In this document: positions 38,682 to 47,600 of the stretch, piece by piece | Position numbering within the stretch: position 1 is the first letter of the stretch | How the letters are laid out: every line of letters starts with the position of its first letter | Origin: Farysia itapuensis | Taxonomy: Eukaryota > Basidiomycota > Ustilaginomycetes > Ustilaginales > Ustilaginaceae | Direction: 5' to 3' | NCBI GenBank assembly: GCA_023212645.1 | Contig: JALBYC010000002.1 | Location: forward strand, 124,001 to 188,000 | Length of the DNA: 64,000 nucleotides | Program-made: the position numbers and the translations under genes | Notes under the pieces: model-generated | Database searches by the model: none | What the model was told of the DNA's origin: nothing | What the model saw: the letters and a program-made list of their open reading frames with translations, nothing else

Positions 38682-40274
38682 ATGTCTGTACCAACCAATT
38701 CCAGCTCAAAAGGCCTCGAGATCCTTTCCTTGAAGGAGGTCAAAGCTACACAGCAGTATGCTGGAGAGACTGTGAAGCTGGCCACTGGCACCCTTCAGGT
38801 CTTGCTGGTTAGCATTGAGCTCGAGCAGTCAGCCCAGCAAGCAGGCCTCTTTTCCGGTTCATCTAGAGCAGATCAGGACTACTCGACCGATCTCTGGCTC
38901 GTACTAGCCATCGGCGAAGAGTTTGGATTGCCAGTACCAGCGACACAGATCATCAAGCCCGAACGGCACCGCGGCACCAACTCATACCTGTTCCCATCGG
39001 CAGAGCTTGAGGGGGCTTCTATCCGCATCTCCCTGCCAGAAGCCACGGATGCCGATGATGTGCGCAAATTCCAGCAGATCCTCGCACAGTACGCAGCATA
39101 TGAGGACGACGACCGCACAGACGCTGGCAGAATCGAGCTCGTTGACGAAAACGGCAAAGTCGTCGGCCGTCTCGAAGGCGAATTCAACGTTCACGAGGAT
39201 GGATCCCTGTCCGACGCTGGTAACGAAAAGACACCCGTTCTCATAGATCTTAGTCCAGAGCCCGTTGATGCGGGAAAGAGGCAAGAGGTGCAAGTGGACG
39301 TGCTCAGCGGCCAAGAGAAGCAGGATTGGATGCTCAAAGGGGCTGACTCTATATCGCGACTGATTGTCAAGTCGACCGACTTCCTCGGCTCACGTATCCA
39401 GGGTGCTGCTAACAACTATGTTGCCAAAAGCTCTCCCGCTGGCTCCGGAACCAGCACACCTGTGGGGGAGAAGGCGCAAGTAGGCAAACCGGGTCGAGAG
39501 GCCGTCCGCATCGATCCAAAGACACAGGCTCGTGTCGACACTCTACACCAGTGGTCCGGTCAAGCCGTGCAGGTATCGTCCAAAACAACAGGCGCAATCC
39601 TCCAAGTGGCCGGCAGTATCGGCAACAAAATTGGGCAGACGACGGGCATCCAGCGCAAAGCCAATCCGGACGGCACACCTGGTCCGGCGCCGACCGGCAT
39701 TCGCGGATTCCTCAATCGCTCCCTCATTGCCGCCAACACGGTGCTCGACGGTATCGACACTGGTGCGCAGACCCTGTTGGAAAGCAGCGGTGATGCGACC
39801 TCGAAAGTCGTCGGACATCGCTACGGCGACGAGGCGAGACAGCTGGCCGATGGATTCGGACGCGCAGGCAAAAACGTCTTTGTCGTCTACAAAGACATTC
39901 GCGGCGTTCGACGCATGGCCTTACTCAAGGCGGCCAATGCGCGAGTGTTTAAGGCCAAACTGGATAACGGCAACACAGTCAACGTGCGCATTGACGAAAA
40001 GGGAAACGCAGTCGCTTCGTCCGAAAACAGCACCACTGACGCCACTGCCATGTCGAACACGGGGCCTGACAAAGCGCCTGTCTCTGAAAAGAGCGCCTTT
40101 GCTGCCGATCCCGTGCATAGGAGCACCACAGCGTCTAGCTCTTCTTCAGCAGGGTATGCTACCCCTCCGTCTTACTCTTCTGCAACGTCTTCTGCAGCGG
40201 CAAGTCAGGCTCTGCCACCGCCTCCCACCCATTACTCGGTCAGAAAGTCGCCCAGTCCTGGCTTGAAAGAGTAG
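38682..40274 (+). CDS. Senescence/spartin-domain protein
   Basis: 530 residues, ATG at 38682. The N-terminal half (1-190) is a mixed alpha/beta region with LWLVLAIGEEFGLPVP and acidic stretches. The senescence/spartin-type domain spans about 215-435: KGADSISRLIVKSTDFLGSR, WSGQAVQVSSKTTGAILQVA, GYGDEARQLADGF-like segments (HRYGDEARQLADGFGRAGKN) and KDIRGVRRMALLKAANARVF. The C-terminal 90 residues are Ser/Ala/Pro-rich. Animal spartin acts on lipid droplets and their turnover; plant relatives are senescence-associated lipid-droplet proteins. A lipid-droplet or membrane role is inferred from the family. Intact, single exon. Confidence 0.82.
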   Translation: MSVPTNSSSKGLEILSLKEVKATQQYAGETVKLATGTLQVLLVSIELEQSAQQAGLFSGSSRADQDYSTDLWLVLAIGEEFGLPVPATQIIKPERHRGTNSYLFPSAELEGASIRISLPEATDADDVRKFQQILAQYAAYEDDDRTDAGRIELVDENGKVVGRLEGEFNVHEDGSLSDAGNEKTPVLIDLSPEPVDAGKRQEVQVDVLSGQEKQDWMLKGADSISRLIVKSTDFLGSRIQGAANNYVAKSSPAGSGTSTPVGEKAQVGKPGREAVRIDPKTQARVDTLHQWSGQAVQVSSKTTGAILQVAGSIGNKIGQTTGIQRKANPDGTPGPAPTGIRGFLNRSLIAANTVLDGIDTGAQTLLESSGDATSKVVGHRYGDEARQLADGFGRAGKNVFVVYKDIRGVRRMALLKAANARVFKAKLDNGNTVNVRIDEKGNAVASSENSTTDATAMSNTGPDKAPVSEKSAFAADPVHRSTTASSSSSAGYATPPSYSSATSSAAASQALPPPPTHYSVRKSPSPGLKE

Positions 40275-40481
40275 ACATCGCCTATACACGAAGTATCAGT
40301 ATGTTTCAATATATTGATTGGCATTTCTTAGAGGTGCGTAAGGGAAGAAAAAAGCCTAGATACACGTGGTCCGTCTGCAAATGGTATCTCGGCTTGGGGT
40401 GGAGTGGATGTGTGTTATGAATGGGGATGTGGGGACGGTGACTAAGAACTGCCCTTCTAGAGAGAGGATTAGAGAGGCAGA

Positions 40482-41318
40482 TTAGAAGCAGAAGACTTGG
40501 TCTTCCATCTTGCTGACGGCACGAGGGGCTTTGTATCCCAACTCGTCAAGGCTTTTCTTCATAGCATTGATCATGGGCGGGGGACCGCACATGAGGATCT
40601 TGATGTCGTCCGCAGGCTTGGGGAGTTTTTCGTTGATGGCGTCCTTGGTGACGAAGCCGGTGCCGCCCTGCCAGTTTTCGGGTGCCTCGTTGAGGAAGTA
40701 GTGCACACGGAAGCGCTTCTTGTGCTTCTCAGCCAATTCATCCAGCTCATCCTTGAGCAGGATGTCGTTCTCCTTGACGTTGGCATAGATAAAGTCGATC
40801 TGCGTCGTGTCTTGCGGGTTCTTGAGCGCTGCTCGGATAATCTGCAAGCAGGGTGTCAGACCAGTGCCTCCGGCGATCATGCCAAGGTGGCGAGCCAGAC
40901 CAGGACTGTAACGCATCTGCCCCTTGGGGCCCTTGATAGAAAGCTGGTCGCCAATCTTCATAGCACCAATGTACTTGGACACATTGCCCTGCTCGTACGA
41001 CTTGACTACCAGGTCAAAGAATCCATGATCATCGTCGGACGAGGTGGGCGTGTAGGAGCGCTGAACGTTCTTGCCATTCACATCAGCTTGCACCGAGATG
41101 TGCTGACCGATGGGCAGACCAAGAATCGAGTTGGCACGTGGCAGCTTGAAGCGGTACAGCGCCGTGTTGGGCGAGATGTGCTGCTTCTCCATCAGACGGA
41201 ATGTCTGCCATTGCGTAGGGTTAAGCACGGGCTTCAACCTGCCCGAATCGTACCAGAGCAGAAGAGTGACGGACAGCGCAAGGCCGACAAAGAAGGCGAC
41301 TGCGACGTTGATCTCCAT
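40482..41318 (-). CDS. CBR1: NADH-cytochrome b5 reductase 1
   Basis: 278 residues from the ATG at 41318; the frame two codons longer starts at GTG. N-terminal membrane anchor at about 5-25 ([19 protein letters not shown]). FAD-binding domain with GQHISVQ and RSYTPTS (near 87). NAD-binding domain with [10 protein letters not shown] and CGPPPMI, ending in the conserved short C-terminus EDQVFCF. It passes electrons from NADH through FAD to cytochrome b5 for fatty-acid desaturation and sterol synthesis, on the ER or mitochondrial outer membrane. All motifs are intact and the length is normal. Confidence 0.96.
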   Translation of the reverse strand: MEINVAVAFFVGLALSVTLLLWYDSGRLKPVLNPTQWQTFRLMEKQHISPNTALYRFKLPRANSILGLPIGQHISVQADVNGKNVQRSYTPTSSDDDHGFFDLVVKSYEQGNVSKYIGAMKIGDQLSIKGPKGQMRYSPGLARHLGMIAGGTGLTPCLQIIRAALKNPQDTTQIDFIYANVKENDILLKDELDELAEKHKKRFRVHYFLNEAPENWQGGTGFVTKDAINEKLPKPADDIKILMCGPPPMINAMKKSLDELGYKAPRAVSKMEDQVFCF

Positions 41319-41724
41319 GGTCACAGCGGCTTGGTCTAAGCAGAAGGTGGATGGATGAGGGAGCTGAGAAGAACAGCAAGTGTGGGGTTTTTAGAACGAT
41401 CCATGAGCTAATTGGCAGATTTATCACAGCGTAAACGACGGTTCCGATTTTGCACTCTGTGACTGTGAAACCGTGCGTGAGGTCAGCTCCACGTAATCCC
41501 ACAACTGTCGGCCGAGTGGAGGCCGACACGCGTTTTCTCGGCACACGGACCACGTGCTACTCGGCCCGATCTGATATGAAATGGCATAGCGTTCTGACGT
41601 CGAAGCACCGACGACAGCACCGCCAGCTCCACGGTGGAGGTGGGCAAGGCCTTCTCACAGGTCTACTCGGACTGGAACCCTGCAAAGCACTGAGCATCTG
41701 ACCACTCCAAACATCTACCGCAGG
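41319..41724. other. Divergent promoter region of CBR1 and the F-BAR/RhoGAP gene
   Basis: 406 bases between two start codons. No additional gene and no striking repeat were seen. Confidence 0.45.
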
Positions 41725-44259
41725 ATGGAAACACTATCCACTGGGATAGCAGGTGCTCGGAGATCCTCTGACATGCACTCTCGCTCAGCTTCTGGCAGTG
41801 GCCACTCACACTATGCGAATACATCTGTCACTACTGCCAGTGATGTCTCGGCCGGGCTGTTGGACACGCTCAACTCCACTCTCGCAGAGGTAGACAGCTA
41901 TATCAACCTGTATCAGAGCAGAATCAAGTTGGAAGAAGACTACATCAAGAATCTTCGCAACATCAACGAACGTCAGAAGGATCTGGATGCGAAAGTCAAC
42001 AGCCGGCTCGTGAGCAACACGAGTCTGCAAGCTGATGTGCATCGCTGTCCTGGCCTGCGTCGGGCGTGGTATCAGCTACGCGAAAACGATGTCTGGGAGC
42101 TCGAAGCTCGCTCTCAAACCGTCCAAACATGTCGCCAGTCTGTTCTAGGACCTCTGCTCGCCTTTCGAGTCTCGTATGAGCGCATACGTAAACGCGTCAA
42201 GGAGGATCTCTCCAACAGTCTCAATCAGTATGACGAAATGCGCAACGTCAGTCTGCCCAAAATTCGACGTGCCTACGAGAAAAAGGCCGAAGAAGTCGAG
42301 CAGCTCCAGCTACAGACACAGGCGATTGAAGACCAGCGCATGCTCTTAAGCAATCGACCAGCTGAGAAAGACGTCCACAACTCGCAGGCTCGAGGACCGT
42401 CGTCTCCGGATCGTGAGACACCAATACCTGCAAATCGCAGCACAGGCTCGCTTCGTCGTAATGGCAGTCGGCGTCACTCCCGCAACCAGTCGGACGGGTC
42501 CAATCGATCGACACTAAGTGACACGTCCGTGGGCTCTCCGCCTCTCAATCATTCGGCAGCGACGGGCATGGCCACACACCAGCAGTATCCTTTCCCGAGT
42601 CCCGGCCACGATAAGGGCAAAAACAATTTCTTCGACACCCTCAAGACTCGCGAGGGCTGGGACAATGCCAGGAAGGAGGCGCCGAAAAAGATTGGTGCAC
42701 TCATCAGTCGCATGCGGGACGGTAAAGAGGGTGCCTACGATGGTCAAGGAGCTTCCAACTCGGTCGTTGACAACATTACGGGCAACCTGGGAAATTTAGC
42801 GATCAAGTCGACTCAGTCTGTGGCGATCAAACAAGCCCGCGCGAAACGTGAGACCACCGAGGCTGACAAGGCCTACCGCAAGGCGGTGTTTGATCTGGAA
42901 ACGCTACGAATGCGGAGGGCGCGAACGCTCAAGGCTGCCGCCGCTTCCGTCGTCGAGTGCCGCAGCGAGCTGGCTGTCACGTCGCAAGCAGCCTGGGTCT
43001 CGTACGAACGATGCATGATGGCGTTGCATGACAAACAAAGCCACTTGCACGAGCGAGGAGCAGACATTGTCCAGACGTCTATGTCGGGCTTTGAGCAAGA
43101 GCTCAAGTCGATCGAGGAAAACTTGCCGAGCATTCGGGATGTGGAAGACTCGCGCATTTCGTATGTCAACTACTGGCATGGCGAGCTCAAGAACCTCATC
43201 TTTGGCACGCCTTTGACCGATTACCCACTCACTATACCCTATCGACTGAGCGACTCGGTGACGCCACCGCTGATCGTAATCAAAAGCATCGAGTTTATCG
43301 AGGCACACGCACTCAATGTTCCCGGCATCTACCGCACATCAGCAAGACAGTCCAGCGTCAAGCAGCTAGCACTGGCGATTGAGAAGGACGAGTTTGGCTT
43401 CCAGTTCGACCCGGCAAAGGATGAGCCCGCGGCCGTTGCCGGTGTATTCAAGGACTATCTTCGCCAGTTACCCGAGCCAGTCCTCGCGATTCCGTGGGCC
43501 GACAGAATCAAGTATACCCGCGAACGGGACGAACACATTCGGACCGGCTTTGCGCTGCTCAAGGGCAAGATTCGCAGGTTGCCGCCCATTCACCAGACCA
43601 CACTCAAGCTCATCATGCAGCACTTGAGCAAAGTCGCAGAGCACTCGGACCAGAACAAGATGACGGCTGCGAATCTAAGCGTCGTCTTTTCGCCCTGTCT
43701 GCTGTCGGAAACGGACCATGAGACGACGAGTGTAGCAGCAGCAATGGAGGAGGACAAGACGCTGGAAGACATGATTCTTTTTTGCAAGGACATTTTTGAT
43801 CTCAAGACGGCTGGTGCCCCGTTGTTGCCACCGATTTCGTCGACGCAGGGGGGTGACTTGTCGAGAGCGGGCCAGAGCGCTGCGGATGCTGCTTTTGCTT
43901 CTACTGCGACTAGGGAGACTTTTGAGCTCTCGCATCCACCTTCTCCACAGGATGTGCCCATCGTTGGCTCAAAGGCGATCAACCTTCGGCGCAGCAACGC
44001 CATAAATTCTTCCACGGCCAACGGTAGCGACACGCCTGAATCTGTGTACATGCATCAACGCGGTTCGTCCGCGTCGAGCTCGGCGCACGCTTACGGCGTC
44101 GAATCGGAGGAGACGGGCACAGGCGGTCAGCACCTGGGTCCCACCAGCAATGTCGGCGCGGATACCGGGACGCACGCTTCCGCCAGAGCCAATCACCAGG
44201 ATGAAGCTGATCTGCACGACTTTCCACGCGGACACAAAGTTAGTCTTGATGTAGCGTAA
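41725..44259 (+). CDS. F-BAR/RhoGAP protein (Rgd1-like)
   Basis: 844 residues, ATG at 41725. FCH/F-BAR start at about 44-85 (LLDTLNSTLAEVDSYINLYQ, LEEDYIKNLRNINERQ). Helices run to about 210, a Ser/Arg-rich insert fills about 215-300, and the F-BAR resumes to about 480 (ETTEADKAYRKAVFDLETLR). RhoGAP is about 505-695, with the catalytic Arg in NVPGIYRTSAR near 535, DYLRQLPEPVL, and MTAANLSVVFSPCLL. The C-terminal 150 residues are disordered. Rgd1-type proteins stimulate GTP hydrolysis by Rho3/Rho4 and link membrane curvature to polarity and septation. The insert inside the F-BAR is the only oddity; the catalytic Arg is present. Confidence 0.9.
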   Translation: METLSTGIAGARRSSDMHSRSASGSGHSHYANTSVTTASDVSAGLLDTLNSTLAEVDSYINLYQSRIKLEEDYIKNLRNINERQKDLDAKVNSRLVSNTSLQADVHRCPGLRRAWYQLRENDVWELEARSQTVQTCRQSVLGPLLAFRVSYERIRKRVKEDLSNSLNQYDEMRNVSLPKIRRAYEKKAEEVEQLQLQTQAIEDQRMLLSNRPAEKDVHNSQARGPSSPDRETPIPANRSTGSLRRNGSRRHSRNQSDGSNRSTLSDTSVGSPPLNHSAATGMATHQQYPFPSPGHDKGKNNFFDTLKTREGWDNARKEAPKKIGALISRMRDGKEGAYDGQGASNSVVDNITGNLGNLAIKSTQSVAIKQARAKRETTEADKAYRKAVFDLETLRMRRARTLKAAAASVVECRSELAVTSQAAWVSYERCMMALHDKQSHLHERGADIVQTSMSGFEQELKSIEENLPSIRDVEDSRISYVNYWHGELKNLIFGTPLTDYPLTIPYRLSDSVTPPLIVIKSIEFIEAHALNVPGIYRTSARQSSVKQLALAIEKDEFGFQFDPAKDEPAAVAGVFKDYLRQLPEPVLAIPWADRIKYTRERDEHIRTGFALLKGKIRRLPPIHQTTLKLIMQHLSKVAEHSDQNKMTAANLSVVFSPCLLSETDHETTSVAAAMEEDKTLEDMILFCKDIFDLKTAGAPLLPPISSTQGGDLSRAGQSAADAAFASTATRETFELSHPPSPQDVPIVGSKAINLRRSNAINSSTANGSDTPESVYMHQRGSSASSSAHAYGVESEETGTGGQHLGPTSNVGADTGTHASARANHQDEADLHDFPRGHKVSLDVA

Positions 44260-44617
44260 ACTCCTTTTTGTCTACCCCTTGAATTATGATGTCGACGCCG
44301 CAGATGGTCTGTGGGAGTCGATGTGTTGTCAGCGCACTTGCGCTCGGGCCTGTGCGCAGCAAGTAAAGATTCTTCTGGCGTGTGTTGGGGAGGGGTTGGT
44401 TTGCGAAGTGATATGAAGTCGGCTGTATCCCCCATTTGCGCCCTTGATTCATTAGACGGAAAGGCAGCATTACGAGATCTGAGCTGATACCTCAGATGTC
44501 CTTTGAGTGGTGCTCATGCCCTCACCACCTTGTTCAGACTGCAACTTAGAAGCGATGGGTGGAATCAAGGATCTGGATTAAGGCATAACGAGATCGGACA
44601 ACCTGTCAATCTACAAT
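44260..44617. other. Intergenic, no gene seen
   Basis: 358 bases between the RhoGAP stop and the start of the 1979-residue gene, both on +. Probably 3' UTR plus promoter. Confidence 0.5.
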
Positions 44618-47600
44618 ATGGTGCTTCGTCTATCTTGGCGCCTCGACAAGAAAGACCATGACTCACGCAAAGCATGCAACGACGAGAACAGAGCTGACAT
44701 GGATGGATGTACGACGCAGCAGAACACTCTCTCACGCAAGGCAAAGCAGAGCTACACGCGTGTGCGAAGGTCATTTTCCGCAACACGCCGTACTGAAGGT
44801 GAGGCAGATGTCAGCAGTTTGCCGAGCCGCAAGCGGTGGTCGGCTAGTCTGTCGAGACTCTTGCAACGCTCACCGCCCTTGATGTTGACCGATGGACCGG
44901 CACGCTATGCAAGTCCGACGACGCAAACAAGACGGCGAGACAGTGCTTCTCTCATTTCACTCGAGCCAATCGCGATAGGAGAGGCGTCGAATGCGGGCAT
45001 GCAGAGAGAGGCAAGCTCTAATCCAATTCAAACTCTCGCCGGAAGTGGCATGGCACATCCATTTACGCCATTTCCATTTACGCGACAGTCACAGTTGGGC
45101 ACGCGCAGACGGCTTTTTAAGCTTGTTGATTGTGATTGCAGATGCGATAACCCAAAATCTTTGAAATCTGACAAAATCTCGTCGGAGCTTGAATACGGCC
45201 TGGGACAATGTGAATCCTTCCCGTTTGCGTCGCTCAGATCCAGCGACCGGAAAAGCCATCCACTCGCTACCACGGCGTCTTTGCCACCTTCGTCCACGTC
45301 GCCATCGACCCAACTCTCGTCTCTGCAGCATTGGTGTCAGCAAAGCGACCAGCCAAGTTGGTTGAAACAGCAGCATCTGCAACAGCTCCGGTATTCGTCT
45401 GCTGGCGACTTTGTTCACCAACCACATCCGTTTGGTGTGTGGCACTCTCGTCGTTCTGAACCCACCAGCTTGCCCCATCCACCCTTTCGATCGGCATCAG
45501 GTCACTTTGCACATCAGCCTAGACGGGTAGCAGGCCAATTACACACACGCAACGCTCATTCTCTGGGCGACATCTCCGATATCATTGCCAAGCTGCCGTC
45601 CCGCATTGATCGAGCTTGGGTGGGCTACACAGACGTAAGTACGTCCGGCTTTCCCTTCATCATGCCTGAAAGTGGTTCAGAGGCGACAAATACACCCGGC
45701 TCCGAGCTCGCATCGCTCCACATGGCCCGCTCTCGATCCGACTTTGGCTCCATCATCGAAAAGGAGGACGAGTCATCAGACAACGAGACCAACGCTGCCT
45801 CCAGAGATGTCTCGCAACTGACGCAAAAGGGGGAGGAAGAAACAGTCTTGCGACCGCAGTCGTTTCTCAGTACTGCCTCCCGTCAACCTCTTCTAGCAGA
45901 GCATCATCACACTGCCGAAAGTCCACTTCCACCAACCGATGAAGAACACACTCAGGTCACTTCCGCAGATGATGCAAGTGTTGCAGCCGTTCCTGGAGTA
46001 AACGGGACAAAGCAGCTGTCAGACAGCTCAGATCACCCGCATGATGGTGACGAACATCAGACGGACGCAATTGCAAGTCGCCCACAATCTCGAACAATAT
46101 CAGAAGACAACGAGCACATCAGCCCTGAGAACAATCTAGAAAGCCAGCAAGATGGTCAACATGCTCAGGTCACGGAGGGTTCAGATGAAACTGAACACAC
46201 TGCGACTTCAGATGGACAGACTGCTGAAGAACCTCCTACTCATGGCTCCTCGCACCAGGCGTCTGACGTCGTGCAAGCTCCCAGTCCCGTCAGCGAGAGC
46301 GTCGAAAGCTCGCCCATTATGAAATTGCAAACACTCGACGCGGGGGCGGAAGCCAACACAGCGTCGGCTCTTCCGCCAGATGAGCACATGCAAACTCTGC
46401 CAGAGTCGGATGCCACTCCGCGACAAGAGTACACGGACATTCACCGGTCTCCATCACCCTCGGCCTCAACTTCAGCCATGCACATGCCCAACAACATCGC
46501 AAATCTGCCGTTGGGCTTGCAAGACAACCGTGCCCCTGTCACTCGAGAGCCGAGGCAGAGAGCAGAGAGTGAGCTCGGTCATGTTCGAAGCCCCACCAAA
46601 GCCTTTTTCTTCCCCTCCCGGTCCAGCGCTCAGTTTAGCACAATGTCGGCACAAGAACGATCCGATATCCTCCAAGGCAAACCGTCAAAAGTTGGCGGCT
46701 CCTTTATCCGTCGTCTCATCCGTCGAGCCAGCCTCAAGGGCAAGTCACAGTCTGTTGGCACAACGCCCAATTGGATCATCGCACCCTCCCGGAACTCTAC
46801 TGCTCTGGCAACAGAGCTCGAGCTAGCAGAGGATCACGAAGCGGACTCCTTCTCCCAGTCCAAGTCGTCCTTGAAAGGCGTCTCTCGCCGCTCGAGTTTG
46901 GGTCGTCGGCGTAGATCCAGGGACGCAATGAGTGGCAAGCAGATCAGGAGTACGTCGTTTTTCTCGCCCTTTCGTGCACGCGAACCCCCGGCACAGCGTC
47001 GCCGCGCCTCCTTCAGTTCTGCGGCTGTCAGCGGTTCAAAGTCATTGGCGGCAGAAGGACTGCCCGCTAGCGCTAGCATGGTCCCCCTGACACAGATACT
47101 GAGCGAAGCGCCTCCCAAAAGCACTCACAGCTACGACTTTGCATCCAGAAGTGAGGAAGAGGAGCTTCTACAGACCCCACCACAGCCAATGCTACCGCGA
47201 CTCGAAGACAATGAGGACGATGACGATACCACGCAACGCCCTTCATCGCAGGTCACAGATCGCACCGACACCAGCACGAGTTTGGGTATGGCCTTGTCTA
47301 GCCGCAGTCCGTTCAACTTTCAGGACTCGTTGGGTTTGAACGAGCTGGCTGCCTCGGGTCGACAGCAGTCGCAGCCTGCAGGTGTTGAGGCTGCCCGTTC
47401 GGCGCGTGGTCAAGGTCCGGCTAGCCCCGACGGCTTCGCTCGGCCCAAAGTCAGCATTCCACGCATGTGGCAAGGAATCGAACCCACACACGATACCGAT
47501 GACATGCACACCGCCATGTCCGAGTCGGACGACGATCACGACTTTCACACGTCCGACTACAACGCACCAGCGTCCAAGTTCGACACCATCACCTCCTCTA